In this document: positions 5,031 to 6,352 of the stretch, in pieces | How the letters are laid out: every line of letters begins with the position of its first letter | Numbering within the stretch: position 1 is the stretch's first letter | Source: Syntrophaceae bacterium | GTDB lineage: Bacteria > Desulfobacterota > Syntrophorhabdia > Syntrophorhabdales > WCHB1-27 | Direction of reading: 5' to 3' | Length of the DNA: 6,352 nt | NCBI GenBank assembly: GCA_003165115.1 | Contig: PLSJ01000039.1 | Span: 2,109-8,460 of the forward strand | Notes under the pieces: model-generated | What the model was told of the DNA's origin: nothing | Databases searched by the model: none | What the model saw: the letters and a program-made list of their open reading frames with translations, nothing else | Position numbers and translations under genes: made by a program

Positions 5031-6352
5031 ATGAAAGCCGCACGTTCCTGGAAGTCCATTTTCGTCATCGTTGTCCTCTCTTTCCTGGCTCAAGTCGCAG
5101 CAGTCGGAGCCGCCGCCGCACCGGCCAAACAGCCTCAGACGGTCACACAGTCCCAGAGGTTTATCTCCGTCTTTACATGGAACTATCAAGACTCTTTCCC
5201 GTCCGCGCAGGAGAGTATCCTCGCGAAGTACAGTTTCTCCGATCTTGGGAGCAGCGCTTATAAGGACAGCCAGGCAAGAAATACCTGGACTATCCTTAAA
5301 TCTCTCAATCCGACCCACCAGATATACTGCTATGAAGGCCCGATGGTCACGATGAATAATGAAGACAGCGTTACTCAATATCCGCCCCTGTATATTAACA
5401 ATATCGTGAGGTGGGATAACGCCCGCGGTCACTCTATGGGCAATCTTGACAAGAACAACCCCGATCTCTTTCTCCTCGACAGCAAAGGGAACAGGATACA
5501 GCACACCATTTTTAAGTGGTGGTTGCTGGATGTCGGAAACCCGAAGCTTTGGCAGTATTGGGAGGAGGCGGCAACGACAGATAAGATCAACCAGCCGTGG
5601 AAAGCAGACGGACTCTATATAGATGGCCCCGGCCTGCAAATCCCTTCCAATCTGTCGACTCCCCCGATGAAATATCCTACAGACGCGGCATGGGTATCCG
5701 GAGCGGTTAACTACGTGCTCGGCTTGACATCCACGCTCCATGCAAAAGGGCAAAAGGCATGGTTCAACTTAAGCCCTACCTCCACCTCACTGGGAAGCGC
5801 GGCATGGGTAACTTTAGATTCTTCGCCTAATTACCCGGACGTAATGATGGAGGAGGGCGCATTCGTCACCCCCTGGAGCTCCACGACCGTTGGCAATTTC
5901 TTCAATGAGACTCAGCTCAAAAACTCTATAACCACCATGCAGTCGGTGCACAATAGTCGGGTTGCAATGTCGTCGGGTGCAAATGGATTGCCGGGAGCCA
6001 CGGGGATCGACAATTTTGGGAAGCCGGTCACGTACTGGGATGCATTCTACTACGGGCTTAGCTGCTTTCTGCTGGGCAAGAACACCGTTGCGAATAACAG
6101 CTATTTTTCATGGCACGATAACAACAGTGCCGTGCAATGGTTCAGTGAGTTTGATATCAATATGGGAGCGGCAAAAGGCCCATATCAGGTTACGCCTTAC
6201 GGAACGAGCAACATCTACTGGCGCGAATATCAGCAAGGCTATGTGTATGTGAACCCGTCGAATAACGATGCAAACGGAATTGTGCTCGCGGATGTTTGTA
6301 GGCAGGTGACGCATAGCAACGTCACAAATCCGTTCAGCAGTCCCACTATTAA
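5031..6352 (+). CDS. Secreted putative glycoside hydrolase, TIM-barrel GHL15-like (3' end outside window)
   Basis: An open frame of 440 codons runs from ATG 5031 off the right edge. The start has a strong GGAGGTG ribosome binding site. Residues 1-30 form a clear Sec signal peptide: basic start MKAARSWK, hydrophobic SIFVIVVLSFLA, then an alanine-rich region with likely cleavage near 28-31, so the protein is exported. The mature part looks like a (beta/alpha)8 barrel: ISVFTWNYQD (45-54), ILKSLNPTHQIYCYEGP (88-104), LDVGNP (166-171), ADGLYIDGPG (192-201), GQKAWFNLSP (240-249), PDVMMEEGAF (269-278), and the late IYWREYQQGYVYVNPS (395-410). From memory, this order resembles hypothetical glycosyl hydrolase families (GHL15 and relatives). 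Asp198 and Glu274 or Glu275 are candidate acid residues. The substrate is unknown; the neighbours suggest the cell's own acidic polysaccharide. A C-terminal sorting domain could lie beyond the edge. Codon use is less GC-rich than in the upstream operon. Confidence 0.8.
   Translation, partial: MKAARSWKSIFVIVVLSFLAQVAAVGAAAAPAKQPQTVTQSQRFISVFTWNYQDSFPSAQESILAKYSFSDLGSSAYKDSQARNTWTILKSLNPTHQIYCYEGPMVTMNNEDSVTQYPPLYINNIVRWDNARGHSMGNLDKNNPDLFLLDSKGNRIQHTIFKWWLLDVGNPKLWQYWEEAATTDKINQPWKADGLYIDGPGLQIPSNLSTPPMKYPTDAAWVSGAVNYVLGLTSTLHAKGQKAWFNLSPTSTSLGSAAWVTLDSSPNYPDVMMEEGAFVTPWSSTTVGNFFNETQLKNSITTMQSVHNSRVAMSSGANGLPGATGIDNFGKPVTYWDAFYYGLSCFLLGKNTVANNSYFSWHDNNSAVQWFSEFDINMGAAKGPYQVTPYGTSNIYWREYQQGYVYVNPSNNDANGIVLADVCRQVTHSNVTNPFSSPTI

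Noticed and set aside
4932..5753. 273-residue ORF on the - strand opposite the hydrolase gene
   Set aside because: It is antisense to a frame with a signal peptide, ribosome binding site and family-like motifs, and it also covers the riboswitch. The translated sequence looks like a shadow frame.

Overview
The window reads as a polysaccharide or glycan biosynthesis locus from a free-living, probably Gram-negative bacterium of moderately high GC. The protein families and a cyclic-di-GMP riboswitch would fit a deltaproteobacterium (Desulfobacterota, Geobacter-like) or a Nitrospirota-type organism. That placement is inference from gene content only. All convincing genes lie on the + strand.

Bases 1-4592 hold five sugar-nucleotide genes. 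First is the 3' part of a UDP-glucose 6-dehydrogenase, cut by the left window edge. Next are three genes in the order wlbA-wlbB-wlbC (wbpB-wbpD-wbpE in Pseudomonas naming): a C3 dehydrogenase, a left-handed beta-helix N-acetyltransferase and a PLP aminotransferase. Together they turn UDP-GlcNAc-uronic acid into UDP-2,3-diacetamido-2,3-dideoxy-glucuronic acid, a precursor for LPS O-antigen or other surface glycans. wlbB and wlbC overlap by an ATGA junction. Last is an extended-SDR epimerase of the UDP-glucuronate 4-epimerase type, which would turn the dehydrogenase product into UDP-galacturonate. The set therefore supplies two acidic sugar donors. The 6-dehydrogenase acting on UDP-GlcNAc and any C2-epimerase are not visible here.

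Bases 4593-5030 are a 438-base non-coding region. It begins with a terminator-like hairpin that overlaps the end of the epimerase gene. Two sigma70-like promoters follow, one with an inverted repeat over its -35 box. Then comes a well-conserved GEMM-I (cyclic-di-GMP-I) riboswitch aptamer. Between the aptamer and the next start codon, a perfect 7-base anti-Shine-Dalgarno/Shine-Dalgarno pairing and competing alternative hairpins suggest translational control.

From 5031 to the right edge (440 codons, still open) runs a secreted protein with a signal peptide and features of a TIM-barrel putative glycoside hydrolase (GHL15-like). The most interesting arrangement is this c-di-GMP-sensing leader controlling an exported carbohydrate-active protein directly beside surface-polysaccharide precursor genes. 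It suggests second-messenger control of matrix synthesis, processing or release.
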